Of a DNA stretch of 64,000 nt, positions 1 to 9,129 are shown piece after piece. The DNA lies in contig NZ_JAJUWY010000002.1 in NCBI RefSeq assembly GCF_021390425.1, forward strand, positions 434,001 to 498,000. Direction: 5' to 3'. The notes under the pieces were generated by a model. The model was given only the letters and a program-made list of their open reading frames with translations. It was not told where the DNA came from and did not search any database. The DNA comes from Lysobacter sp. GX 14042 (lineage in GTDB: Bacteria; Pseudomonadota; Gammaproteobacteria; Xanthomonadales; Xanthomonadaceae). The stretch's first letter is position 1. Each line of letters starts with the position of its first letter. The translations under genes were made by a program, and so were the position numbers.

Positions 1-1
1 G

Positions 2-82
2 CGCTGCATCAAGATGATGGGCGATTGGATCGCCGCAAACCCGGGCCTTTGGAACGAGGACATCGGGGAAGATCCGCAGTAG
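2..82 (+). CDS. 3' end of an unidentified gene
   Basis: An open frame enters from the left edge and ends at TAG (80-82), giving 26 C-terminal residues (RCIKMMGDWIAANPGLWNED followed by IGEDPQ). There are two in-frame ATGs at 14 and 17, but no convincing ribosome binding site, so this is more likely the tail of a longer gene than a complete small one. I do not recognise the family. It lies on the same strand as the protease gene that follows about 100 bases later and could share its transcript. Confidence 0.35.
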   Translation, partial: RCIKMMGDWIAANPGLWNEDIGEDPQ

Positions 83-181
83 CGCCGGAAGCCGGCGGCC
101 AACGCCAAGGGTACGCCCCAGTTGGCGCGCCGCCTGCGGCGTGACGACACTGGCCTTCCCTCGAACCACCGGGACGCGCAC

Positions 182-1003
182 ATGTTCGGCATCGGCAACG
201 AGATCAATGCTTCCACCCTGGCCGGCCTGGCCTGGCAGCCGGAGGCGGCGCCCCTTCGTGACGGGCTGGCGACCGCCGCCGACCGCACCTCGGTGGCGGA
301 CGGCGTCTCGCGCATGCTGGCGGCAGCCGACCGCGCCAGCGCCGGCCCGGGTCGTGAAACCGGCGGGCGCGAACTGGTCGCCTCCGAGGACAGCGTCACC
401 GCCGGCGGCGTGCGCGATGCCTACGACCTGCAGCTGTACCGCAACCCGGACGGCACCTACGCGCTTGAACTGGACATGAGCATCGACTTCAACTTCGTCG
501 ATGGCGAGGACGGCCTCGACTGGACCGCCGACGAGAAGCAGCAGTTCATCGAGGACTACAAGCAGGTGGTACTGGAGTCCTGGGACGGCCATGCCATCAC
601 CACCGATGATGGCCAGGAAGTCGAGTTGTCGATCAACCTGGACATCAACGAGCGGCGCAGCGGCCTGTTCGGTGGCGTGCTCGAGCGGCTCGACGGCCAG
701 GAGAACTGGTCCGTCGACATCATCCGCATCGAGGACGGCGGCTTCAGCCAGAGCTACGTGATTCCCAGCCAGAACAAGGGCGTGTTCGACAGCGAGGACG
801 TGAAGCCGGTCAACAAGGGCGCCACTGACCCGCAGGTCGGCGCCGCCCATGAGTTCGGCCACATGATCGGCCTGCCCGACGAATACAACGGCAGTGCCGG
901 CCCCGAGGCCGCGAAGGACACCGACAGCATCATGCACACCGGCATGGACGTTCGCGAGCGCCACCTGGACCTGCTCGAGACATGGATCGAGAACCTCGAC
1001 TGA
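182..1003 (+). CDS. Metzincin-like zinc metalloprotease domain protein (Asp third ligand)
   Basis: A 273-residue protein from the ATG at 182; an in-frame TTG at 122 would add 20 residues. The C-terminal part carries H223-E-F-G-H227-M-I-G-L-P-D233, a HExxHxxGxxD zinc motif, followed by S-I-M251, which fits the Met-turn of metzincins. Asp rather than His as third ligand is known in snapalysin (family M7), whose motif is very similar. No signal peptide is evident; the N-terminal 100 residues are low-complexity and Ala-rich, followed by an acidic, beta-rich segment. The 3' end overlaps the downstream lipoprotein gene by 22 bases, so the two are probably co-expressed. Protease activity is inferred from the motif; target and export route are unknown. 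It could be an effector or toxin-type protease, but no secretion marker is visible here. Confidence 0.6.
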   Translation: MFGIGNEINASTLAGLAWQPEAAPLRDGLATAADRTSVADGVSRMLAAADRASAGPGRETGGRELVASEDSVTAGGVRDAYDLQLYRNPDGTYALELDMSIDFNFVDGEDGLDWTADEKQQFIEDYKQVVLESWDGHAITTDDGQEVELSINLDINERRSGLFGGVLERLDGQENWSVDIIRIEDGGFSQSYVIPSQNKGVFDSEDVKPVNKGATDPQVGAAHEFGHMIGLPDEYNGSAGPEAAKDTDSIMHTGMDVRERHLDLLETWIENLD

Positions 1004-1380
1004 CCCCGCGCGGGTTGGTGTTGGCCGGGCTGCTGGTGGCATGCTCCAGCATCCTGCCGGCCTGCAGCGGTACCCCGATGAACGGTGAACAGACGAGTTC
1101 CGAGGAGCGCCATAGGGATGCCTGGCGCGCGGTGACGGCTGCGGGCGACCCGCAGGAGCAGCACGCGGCGATCCTCGCCTTCCTCGCGCTGGACCGCCCG
1201 GCCGGCGCCCGCCCGCTGCAGGTGCACGTGTTCCACCGCGCCAGCGGCGACCGGGCCGCCATCGGGCAGCCGCTGTGGGACAGCCCGCAAGACTACGAGG
1301 TCGAACTGCGGCTGGACGGACGCGAGTACCGCTTCGTCCCGCTCTCGCGCGCCAGCCTGGAGCCGCTGTTCCGCGAGTAG
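982..1380 (+). CDS. Small lipoprotein, overlapping the metalloprotease gene
   Basis: A 132-residue protein starting inside the end of the protease gene. Residues 1-28 form a lipoprotein signal: a basic start (MDREPRLTPRG), a hydrophobic stretch (LVLAGLLVACSSI) and a lipobox LPAC with the acylated Cys near position 28. The mature part is soluble and unrecognised, with a C-terminal beta-rich segment. The overlapping arrangement suggests translational coupling with the protease. It could be an inhibitor or a membrane partner of it, but that is inference from position only. Confidence 0.6.
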   Translation: MDREPRLTPRGLVLAGLLVACSSILPACSGTPMNGEQTSSEERHRDAWRAVTAAGDPQEQHAAILAFLALDRPAGARPLQVHVFHRASGDRAAIGQPLWDSPQDYEVELRLDGREYRFVPLSRASLEPLFRE

Positions 1381-1392
1381 CTGCGCCCGCCG

Positions 1393-2793
<1,401 letters not shown>

Positions 2794-2796
2794 GGG

Positions 2797-3348
2797 TCAG
2801 ATTTCTTCGACTACGACATTGCCGTTGGTGTAGATGCAGACCTCGCCGGCGATGCGGATCGCCTCGGTGGCCATGGTCTTCGCATCCAGGTCGGTGTGCG
2901 CCATCAGCGCCCGGGCCGCGGACAGGGCGTACATGCCGCCCGAACCAATGGCGATGATTCCGTCGTCAGGCTCGATCACGTCTCCGGTGCCACTGATGAC
3001 CAGCGAGGTCTCGCGGTCGGCCACCGCCAGCAGGGCCTCGAGCTTCCCGAGGCGGCGCTCGGTGCGCCAGTCCTTGGCCATCTCCACTGCGGCGCGGGTG
3101 AGCTGGCCGTGCTTCTCCAGCTTGGCCTCGAACAGCTCGAACAGCGTGAAGGCATCGGCCGCGGCGCCGGCAAAACCGGCGATCACCTGGTTGTCGCGCC
3201 CCAGGCGCCGGATCTTGCGCGCATTGGACTTCATGACCGTGTTGCCCAGCGTCACCTGCCCGTCGCCGGCGACGGCAACGTGGCCGCCCCGGCGTACCGA
3301 GACGATGGTGGTGGCGTGGAAGACGTTCGGGTTCTGGCTGGGATCCAT
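2797..3348 (-). CDS. hslV: ATP-dependent protease peptidase subunit HslV
   Basis: The threonine-type peptidase subunit of HslUV, 183 residues from the ATG at 3348. The sequence after a 12-residue propeptide ([12 protein letters not shown]) begins [20 protein letters not shown], so Thr13 is the predicted nucleophile exposed by self-processing. The [14 protein letters not shown] segment is typical of the family. An upstream in-frame start at 3465 would add residues translated from a repeat element and is rejected. Its stop is three bases before hslU. The 5' side carries a large inverted repeat (3414-3506) separating it from xerC. Confidence 0.95.
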   Translation of the reverse strand: MDPSQNPNVFHATTIVSVRRGGHVAVAGDGQVTLGNTVMKSNARKIRRLGRDNQVIAGFAGAAADAFTLFELFEAKLEKHGQLTRAAVEMAKDWRTERRLGKLEALLAVADRETSLVISGTGDVIEPDDGIIAIGSGGMYALSAARALMAHTDLDAKTMATEAIRIAGEVCIYTNGNVVVEEI

Positions 3349-3413
3349 GGGGAGGCTTCGGCAGCGGGCTGACTCCCCCTTGTGTGGGGGTGGATCGGCG
3401 GGAGGCAAGAGCC

Positions 3414-3506
3414 GAGGAACGAGTGAAGAGGAGTGAGAAACGAGTAAGGGCAAAAGCAGGCGCACCGGGCTTTTACTCGTTTCTCACTCCTCTTCACTCG
3501 TTCCTC
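3414..3506. repeat. 34-bp perfect inverted repeat between xerC and hslV (copy A)
   Basis: The left arm 3414-3447 and right arm 3473-3506 are exact reverse complements over 34 bases, separated by 25 bases. The core of the left arm reads GAACGAGTGAAGAGGAGTGA. Transcribed in the xerC-hslV direction this would fold into a very long hairpin. The right arm contains the xerC stop codon and its last six sense codons. A second copy with the same arm sequence lies at 8949-9125. The pattern is that of a REP/MITE-like intergenic palindromic element; no transposase is present in the window. Confidence 0.85.
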
Positions 3507-4371
3507 GCCTCCGCGCCCGCGGATGCGCCGCGTCATACACCCCCGCCAGATGCTGGAAGTCCAGATGCGTATAGATCTGCGTGGTGGCGATGTCGGCGTG
3601 GCCGAGCAGTTCCTGGACGCCGCGCAGGTCGCCGGAGGATTCCAGGATGTGGCTGGCGAAGCTGTGCCGCAGCAGGTGCGGGTGGACGCGCTTGAACAGG
3701 CCCTGCTGCCGGGCCAGCTTGCGGACCCGCAGCTGCACCGCGCGCGGGGTGATCGGGCCGTTGCGGCCCGGGAACACCGGGTCCGCCGCGCCGGCGCCGG
3801 TGGACCGACGCCAGTCGGCCAGCGCGTTGCGGGCGTGGGAGCCGAGCGGGACGCTGCGCTGGCGGCTGCCCTTGCCCATCACGGTGACCAGGCCGTCGGC
3901 CAGGTCGAGGTCGCGCCAGTGCAGGCCGCACAGCTCCGACAGGCGCAGCCCGGAGGAATAGAACAGCTCCAGCAATGCACGGTCGCGCAGGCCCAGCGGC
4001 GCATCGGTTGGGACCTCGACCAGCACCTGGGCTTCGTCGGGATCAAGCACCTGCGGCAGCCTGCGCGCGGCCTTCGGACCACGCACGCCGGCCGCCGGGT
4101 TCGCCGCCACCACACCCTGCCGCAGCATCCAGGCGTAGAACCCACGGCAGGCGGACAGGCGCCGCTGCAGGCTCGTGGGCGACAGCCCGGCGCGGTGCCC
4201 GGCGGCGATGAAGGCGCGGATCGCGTTGGCGTCCAGCGACTCCAGTGCGTACCCCTCGCCTTCGGCCCACTGCACCAGCGCCGCCAGGTCGCGACGGTAG
4301 CCGTCGAGGGTATTCGCCGACAGGCGTCGCTCGACGGACAGATGCTGGAGGTAGTGGTCGGGGGTGGGCAT
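3484..4371 (-). CDS. xerC: Tyrosine recombinase XerC
   Basis: A site-specific recombinase that with XerD resolves chromosome dimers at dif, 295 residues. The N-terminal SAM-like core-binding domain (about 1-90) is followed by the catalytic domain with Arg in SGLRLSEL, Lys in GKGSRQR, HLLRHSF, the GH of LLGHADIATTQ, and nucleophile Tyr267 in IYTHL. It sits in the conserved dapF-DUF484-xerC order. Oddity: the last six residues (GTSEEE) and the stop are encoded by the inverted repeat 3414-3506, so the element has replaced the native 3' end of the gene. The catalytic part is untouched. Confidence 0.95.
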   Translation of the reverse strand: MPTPDHYLQHLSVERRLSANTLDGYRRDLAALVQWAEGEGYALESLDANAIRAFIAAGHRAGLSPTSLQRRLSACRGFYAWMLRQGVVAANPAAGVRGPKAARRLPQVLDPDEAQVLVEVPTDAPLGLRDRALLELFYSSGLRLSELCGLHWRDLDLADGLVTVMGKGSRQRSVPLGSHARNALADWRRSTGAGAADPVFPGRNGPITPRAVQLRVRKLARQQGLFKRVHPHLLRHSFASHILESSGDLRGVQELLGHADIATTQIYTHLDFQHLAGVYDAAHPRARRRGTSEEE

Positions 4372-4380
4372 CCGGGGTGG

Positions 4381-4400
4381 GTTCCCGCGTGCGCGGGAAC
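4381..4400. repeat. Small REP-like palindrome between DUF484 gene and xerC
   Basis: GTTCCCGC-GTGC-GCGGGAAC is an 8-bp stem with a 4-base loop in the 33-base gap between the DUF484 gene and xerC. It resembles the widespread GTTCCCGC...GCGGGAAC REP-type palindromes of Xanthomonadaceae and other proteobacteria. It could stabilise or attenuate the operon transcript; no T-tract follows, so it is not a canonical terminator. Confidence 0.55.
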
Positions 4401-4404
4401 GACG

Positions 4405-5073
4405 TTACGGGCGGGACAGGGCGGTGGCGAAGGCCTCGGCCATCATCCGCAGGAACAGCGTGCCCATGCCGGGGAAGAAGCGGTTGGGATCGATGCTGCC
4501 GACCGCGACCAGGCCGACGCCGGGCAGCGGGAGCAGCGCGCTGGACTGGACCTGGTCGGCATCCTCGCCGTACAGGAAGGCGTGCTTGTCCGGCTGCAGG
4601 CGGCCACACAGCGGCTCGCCGTCGGCGAGGCAGTCGCGGAACGGCTTCAGGCCGGCGGCGTCGGGCGCCACCACTTTCAGCCAGTGGGCACTTTCCAGGC
4701 CCTGCACCGGCTCGAACAGGACGATGCGCACGCGGTCGCCGGCGAAATCCTCGGCCAGGCTCGCGGCCATTGCCCGCACTACCCCGCCGGCGCTCGCCTG
4801 GCGCATCAGCGCCAGGGTCAGCTGGTGGGTCCGCACCGCCAAGCGCTCGTTCTCCTGGGCGTTGGCGAACAATTCCTGCAGGCGTCGCGACAGCTCGCGG
4901 TTCTTCTCGCGCAGCACTTCGAGCTGGTAGCTCGCCAGCGAGGCGGCCTGGCCGTTCTCACGCGGAACCTCGAGCGTCAGCGCCAGGTCGGGAAACTGCT
5001 GCAGGAACCGCGGGTGGCGCCGCAGCCAGGCGGCGACCTCGTGGGCGCCCAGGGTGTCGGTGGTCTCGCTCAT
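4405..5073 (-). CDS. DUF484 family (GAF-like) protein
   Basis: A 222-residue cytoplasmic protein, conserved between dapF and xerC in many gammaproteobacteria. The N-terminal part (HEVAAWLRRHPRFLQQFPDL) is characteristic of DUF484, followed by a probable coiled-coil (about 40-75) and a GAF-like fold ending near SIDPNRFFPGMGTLFLRMMAE. The ATG at 5073 overlaps the dapF stop as ATGA and is preferred to an ATG nine bases further upstream. The molecular function is unknown; a link to XerC or signalling is only suggested by gene order. Confidence 0.9.
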   Translation of the reverse strand: MSETTDTLGAHEVAAWLRRHPRFLQQFPDLALTLEVPRENGQAASLASYQLEVLREKNRELSRRLQELFANAQENERLAVRTHQLTLALMRQASAGGVVRAMAASLAEDFAGDRVRIVLFEPVQGLESAHWLKVVAPDAAGLKPFRDCLADGEPLCGRLQPDKHAFLYGEDADQVQSSALLPLPGVGLVAVGSIDPNRFFPGMGTLFLRMMAEAFATALSRP

Positions 5074-5960
5074 GCGGCCCATTCTCCTTCGAACACGAAT
5101 TCGGCCGGTCCGGCCATGGTCATCGGGGCCCCGTCGGACGGCCAGGCCACCTGCAGGGTACCGCCGGGCAACTCCACCGCCGCCTCGCGCGCGAGGCGGC
5201 CACGGCGCACCAGCACCGCCACCGCCGCGCAGGCACCGCTGCCGCAGGCCAGGGTCTCGCCGACCCCGCGCTCGTAGACCCGCAGCCGTATCCGGTTCGG
5301 CGCCAGCAACTGGACGAAGCCGACGTTGGCCGAGTCAGGGAAGCCCGGGTAACCCTGCACCCGTGGCCCGATCACCTCCAGCCCGGCGCTGTCGATGTCG
5401 TCGACCTCGATCACCGCGTGCGGATTGCCCATCGACACCGCGCCCACCTCGAGGATCGAGCCGCCGGCGGCAATGACGTAGCGCTCGCGCGGGGCGTCGA
5501 AGCCGGTCAGCGGCACCGCCGCCGGCTCGAAACGCGGCACCCCCAGGGCGATCCGGAAACCGCCATTGCCCAAAGCCTCGACCTCGTGCCGGCCAGAGGG
5601 GCTGTCGAGGTGGAAGCGCAGCGGCTCGTCATCGCCGCGCCGGCGCACGTCGCGCAGCACCCAGGCGGCGACGCAGCGCGCCCCGTTGCCGCATTGCCCG
5701 GCCGGCGATCCGTCGGCGTTCCAGATCCGGTACCCGGCCAGCGCGCCGGGACGCTGGGCATCCTCGACGGTCAGGATCTGGTCGCAGCCCACGCCGGTAT
5801 GGCGGTCGGCCATCGCCCGGCACAGCTCGGGTGATGGCGGCACGGCGCCGCAACGGCGATCGAGCACGACGAAGTCGTTGCCCGCACCGTGCATCTTGCT
5901 GAAGGCCAGCGCGCGCCCGGAGCCTGCGGCCGCAGGCACCGCGGTGGCGGGCTCAGCCAT
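5070..5960 (-). CDS. dapF: Diaminopimelate epimerase
   Basis: Converts LL- to meso-diaminopimelate for lysine and peptidoglycan synthesis, in the cytoplasm. 296 residues from the ATG at 5960. Recognised by FSKMHGAGNDFVV near the start, the first catalytic Cys in AGQCGNGARC and the second in ETLACGSGACA, and the substrate-binding GNPHAV. About 20 extra residues (MAEPATAVPAAAGSG...) precede the conserved core. The start overlaps the end of the lptM-type gene by eight bases (ATGGCTGA), which decides the start. Its stop overlaps the DUF484 start. Confidence 0.95.
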   Translation of the reverse strand: MAEPATAVPAAAGSGRALAFSKMHGAGNDFVVLDRRCGAVPPSPELCRAMADRHTGVGCDQILTVEDAQRPGALAGYRIWNADGSPAGQCGNGARCVAAWVLRDVRRRGDDEPLRFHLDSPSGRHEVEALGNGGFRIALGVPRFEPAAVPLTGFDAPRERYVIAAGGSILEVGAVSMGNPHAVIEVDDIDSAGLEVIGPRVQGYPGFPDSANVGFVQLLAPNRIRLRVYERGVGETLACGSGACAAVAVLVRRGRLAREAAVELPGGTLQVAWPSDGAPMTMAGPAEFVFEGEWAA

Positions 5961-6282
5961 CCCGGTTCCCGCTGTCGCCGGCATCCGCGTCGGTTTCTGC
6001 ATCCACCGGCACCGTTGCCGGATCGACCGGGGGATTGAACGGATCGAAGCCGCCCGCCCCGGTCGGCAACAACGGATCGGCCTCGGTCGGGTCGGGCAAC
6101 GTCCCACCCGGAATCTGCGCGGGCAGGGTATCGGGTGCGTCGGTCTCGACCGGCACTCCGCCCTCCGGTTCGACCTCGACGGTCGGCGGCTCCGGGGTGG
6201 GCAGCACCAGGGCGCCCTTGTTGCCGCAACCGGCCAGGGCCAGCGGCAGCGCGATCAACAGCAGTGCGGATGCAGGTCTCAT
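5953..6282 (-). CDS. lptM: LptM-type small lipoprotein (YifL-like)
   Basis: A 109-residue lipoprotein: signal MRPASALLLIALPLALAGC with the lipobox LAGC and acylated Cys19, followed by GNKGALVLP, the short conserved motif of the LptM/YifL family. E. coli LptM aids oxidative maturation of the LPS translocon LptDE and is likewise encoded next to dapF. The rest is a long Pro/Asp/Glu-rich tail, longer than in E. coli and probably disordered. First gene of the lptM-dapF-DUF484-xerC-hslVU run. The family call rests on the lipobox, the short motif and the context. Confidence 0.8.
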   Translation of the reverse strand: MRPASALLLIALPLALAGCGNKGALVLPTPEPPTVEVEPEGGVPVETDAPDTLPAQIPGGTLPDPTEADPLLPTGAGGFDPFNPPVDPATVPVDAETDADAGDSGNRDG

Positions 6283-6328
6283 TGCGGCAGTTTAAGCCCG
6301 CGATGGTGGAGATGGCGCCCCGCGCGGC

Positions 6329-6739
6329 TCAGTTCCCGGAACGGGCGCCCGGCGGCTCCGGCCGACGCCACAGCCAGGCAGCGACGGTAGCCATGATCCC
6401 GGTGCCGGTGGCCGCCATCCACCAGCGTGGCGCGGTGAGGAACATGATCACCGCGGCCAGCGTCATCAGGCCCACCGCCATCCGCTTGGCCCGGCGCGAA
6501 ACAGCACCGTGGCGTTGCCAGTCGAGGATCATCGGCCCGAACTGCGGATGCGCCAGCAACCAGGCATGCAGCCGCTCCGATCCCCGGGCGGCGGCATACG
6601 CCGACAGCAGGATGAACGGTACGGTGGGCAGCCCGGGCAAAACCACGCCCACCAGGCCCAGGCCCAGGCTCAGCCAGGCGAGCAGCCACCAGGCCCACCG
6701 CAGGCGCGAGGGCGGCGGATTCGGCGGGAGTTCGGACAT
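6329..6739 (-). CDS. DUF454 (YbaN-like) inner membrane protein
   Basis: A 136-residue membrane protein from the ATG at 6739. Hydrophobic segments lie at about 15-45 (WWLLAWLSLGLGLVGVVLPG) and 95-125. The motif GVVLPGLPTVPFILLSAYAAARGS and the following HPQFGPMILDW are diagnostic of DUF454/YbaN. The function is not known. It sits 19 bases downstream of the exported oligopeptidase gene on the same strand and may be on its transcript. Confidence 0.88.
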   Translation of the reverse strand: MSELPPNPPPSRLRWAWWLLAWLSLGLGLVGVVLPGLPTVPFILLSAYAAARGSERLHAWLLAHPQFGPMILDWQRHGAVSRRAKRMAVGLMTLAAVIMFLTAPRWWMAATGTGIMATVAAWLWRRPEPPGARSGN

Positions 6740-6758
6740 CCCGCCATTGTAGGGGCGC

Positions 6759-8915
6759 TTACGGCGTCGCCGGCTCGGCCACGCCCAGGCGATCGAGCAG
6801 GAAGGCGTACATCTCGGCCAGCTCGCGGTAGCGGCGGAAACGGCCGGACTTGCCGCCGTGCCCGGCGTCCATGTTGGTGCGGAACAGCACCGGCGCCTCG
6901 GAGGTGTCCAGGTCACGCAGCCGGGCCACGTACTTGGCCGGCTCCCAGTACTGCACCTGCGAATCCCACAGGCCGGTGCCGACGAACATCGCCGGATAGG
7001 CCTTGGCCTCCAGGTTGTCGTAGGGCGAGTAGCTGAGCATGTACTCGTAGGCCTCGACACTGGTCTCCGGGTTGCCCCACTGGTCGTACTCGTTGGTGGT
7101 CAGCGGGATGGAGGCATCCAGCATGGTGGTGACCACGTCGACGAACGGCACCTGCGACAGGATCACCGCATAGTCGTCGGGCGCCATGTTGGCCACCGCG
7201 CCGACCAGCAGCCCGCCGGCGCTGCCACCGTAGGCGGCGACCCGGTCGGGGGCGGCGTAGCCCTGCTCCACCAGCCCGCGGGTGACGTCGATGAAGTCGG
7301 TGAAACTGTTCTTCTTCGCCATCAGCTTGCCGTCGTCGTACCACTTGCGACCCATCTCCTGGCCACCGCGGATGTGGGCGATGGCGTAGACCATGCCGCG
7401 GTCGAGCAGGCTGACCACCGGCAGGTTGAAGCTCGGGTCCATCGAGGCGCCGTAGCTGCCGTAGCCGTACTGCAGCAGGGCCGCGGTCCCGTCCTTCTGG
7501 AAGCCGTTGCGGTAGACCAGCGAGACCGGCACCTTCACCCCGTCGCGGGCGGTGACCCAGACCCGCTCGGTGGTGTACTGGTCCGGGTCGTAGCCGATCA
7601 CCGGCTGCTGCTTCAGCGTGCGGCGCTCCCCGGTCCTGGTGTTGAGCTCGTAGGTGGTCGCCGGGGTGGTCAGCGAGGTGTAGCTGTAGCGCAGCCAGTC
7701 GGTGTCGGGCTCGGAGTTGGTCGACAGGCCCATCGAGTAGGCGGTCTCGTCGGCCTTGACGTACTCGGCCGCACCGGCCGCCTGGCCGGGCGCGCCGCTG
7801 AGCAGGCGGATGCGTTCCAGCCCGCCGGAGCGCTCGTCGATGGCGGTGAAGCCGTCGAACAGCTCGAAGCCGCCGATGAACACGTCCTCGTCGTGGCCGA
7901 TCCACTCCTGCCACTGGGCGCGCGAGGTCGCGTCGCTGGGCGCGGTCATCAGCTTGAAGTTGGCCGCGGGCGTGCCGTCCGGGCCCGGGGCGTTGGTGCG
8001 GATCACCCAGCGGCCGCCGTGGTGGTCGGCGTCGTACTCAACGTCGCGCTCGCGCGCGGCCAGTACGCGAAACTCGCCGGGGTTGTCGGCGGGCGTGCAG
8101 CGGGTCTCGCTGGAGACGGTGCTCTCCACGCCGATGCAGATGAAGCGGTCATCGCGCGTGCGGCCGATGCCCATGTAGAAGCTGTCGTCGTGCTCCTCGT
8201 AGACCAGCACGTCGTCGCTGGCCGGCGTGCCGAGCACGTGCTTCTTCACCCGCACGGTGAGCAGGGTCTCGGGATCGTTCTCGACGTAGAAGAGCGTGCG
8301 GTTGTCGTCGGCCCAGACGAGGTTGGCCGAGACACCACGGATCTCGTCGTCCAGCACCTCGCCGGTGGCGATGTCCTTGACCCGGATGACGTACTGGCGG
8401 CGACCGACGTCGTCCTCGGCCCAGGCCAGCAGCCGGTTGTCCTGGCTGACTTCCCAGTCACCGACGCTGAAATAGTCCTTGCCCGCGGCCATCACGTTGA
8501 CGTCGAGCAGCAGCTGTTCCGGCGCGTCCATCGCGCCTTCCCGGCGGGCGTAGACCGGGTAGTCCTGGCCGGTTTCGAAACGGCTGTAGTACCACCAGCC
8601 GCGCTCGCGGTACGGCACCGAGCTGTCGTCCTGCTTGATGCGGCCGACGATCTCCCTGTAGAGCCGGTCCTCGACCGGCTTCAGCCGCGCCATGTACGCA
8701 TCGGCGTACGCGTTCTCCGCCTCCAGGTAGGCCAGCATCGCCGGATCCTTGCGGTCGTCGTCGCGCAGCCAGTAGTACTCGTCGGCGCGTTCGGCGCCGT
8801 GCGGCGCGGTGACGGTGTGCACGCGCTTCTCGGCGTCGGGCGGGGCCGGCAGCTCCTGCGCCAGGGTCGGGGTGGAAAGGGTCATCACGGCAACCAGCAG
8901 CAGGGTGGGCTTCAT
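6759..8915 (-). CDS. Exported S9A serine oligopeptidase (oligopeptidase B-like)
   Basis: A prolyl-oligopeptidase family serine peptidase of 718 residues. The start at 8915 gives a signal peptide MKPTLLLVAVMTLSTPTLAQ, so it acts in the periplasm or outside. An N-terminal segment (DEYYWLRDDDRKDP) leads into the beta-propeller, followed by the alpha/beta-hydrolase domain with nucleophile Ser565 in YGGSAGG, Asp651 in GLWDSQV and His686 in DAGHGG. The domain architecture and GSYGASMDPSF motif match the oligopeptidase B (PtrB) branch, which cleaves short peptides after basic residues. A longer start at 9017 would run through the repeat and is rejected. A second, distinct S9 peptidase lies directly upstream on the same strand. 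Confidence 0.9.
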   Translation of the reverse strand: MKPTLLLVAVMTLSTPTLAQELPAPPDAEKRVHTVTAPHGAERADEYYWLRDDDRKDPAMLAYLEAENAYADAYMARLKPVEDRLYREIVGRIKQDDSSVPYRERGWWYYSRFETGQDYPVYARREGAMDAPEQLLLDVNVMAAGKDYFSVGDWEVSQDNRLLAWAEDDVGRRQYVIRVKDIATGEVLDDEIRGVSANLVWADDNRTLFYVENDPETLLTVRVKKHVLGTPASDDVLVYEEHDDSFYMGIGRTRDDRFICIGVESTVSSETRCTPADNPGEFRVLAARERDVEYDADHHGGRWVIRTNAPGPDGTPAANFKLMTAPSDATSRAQWQEWIGHDEDVFIGGFELFDGFTAIDERSGGLERIRLLSGAPGQAAGAAEYVKADETAYSMGLSTNSEPDTDWLRYSYTSLTTPATTYELNTRTGERRTLKQQPVIGYDPDQYTTERVWVTARDGVKVPVSLVYRNGFQKDGTAALLQYGYGSYGASMDPSFNLPVVSLLDRGMVYAIAHIRGGQEMGRKWYDDGKLMAKKNSFTDFIDVTRGLVEQGYAAPDRVAAYGGSAGGLLVGAVANMAPDDYAVILSQVPFVDVVTTMLDASIPLTTNEYDQWGNPETSVEAYEYMLSYSPYDNLEAKAYPAMFVGTGLWDSQVQYWEPAKYVARLRDLDTSEAPVLFRTNMDAGHGGKSGRFRRYRELAEMYAFLLDRLGVAEPATP

Positions 8916-8948
8916 GGGATGGGGCCTTGGTTGGGCAAGGGCAAGAGC

Positions 8949-9125
8949 GAGGAACGAGTGAAGAGGAGTGAGAAACGAGGGGGATCCAGGCTGTCGGGGC
9001 AGTATCTGCGCCGCCATCGTCCTGGTCGATCATCCCCTCGCGCCACTCCACTCATGCACCGCCTTCCCCGCAACCGCGGGAACTCACGCCTTTACTCGTT
9101 CCTCACTCCTCTTCACTCGTTTCTC
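8949..9125. repeat. Imperfect long inverted repeat between two S9 peptidase genes (copy B)
   Basis: The arms 8949-8979 and 9095-9125 are reverse complements at 29 of 31 positions, with a 115-base spacer. The left arm has the same 31-base sequence as the arms of the element at 3414-3506. The two mismatches are G/A exchanges at mirror positions, as if one arm came from a sister copy in the other orientation. The right arm ends a few bases before the stop of the upstream peptidase gene (9130), echoing copy A, which reaches into xerC. Confidence 0.8.
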
Positions 9126-9129
9126 GCTC

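Noticed and set aside
3349-3465. N-terminal extension of HslV
   Set aside because: The added residues come from the inverted repeat and intergenic DNA; the family start is MDPSQ... at 3348.
3484-4371. Integrase of a prophage or island
   Set aside because: The sequence and the dapF-DUF484-xerC-hslVU context show the housekeeping recombinase XerC; no att site or phage gene is near.
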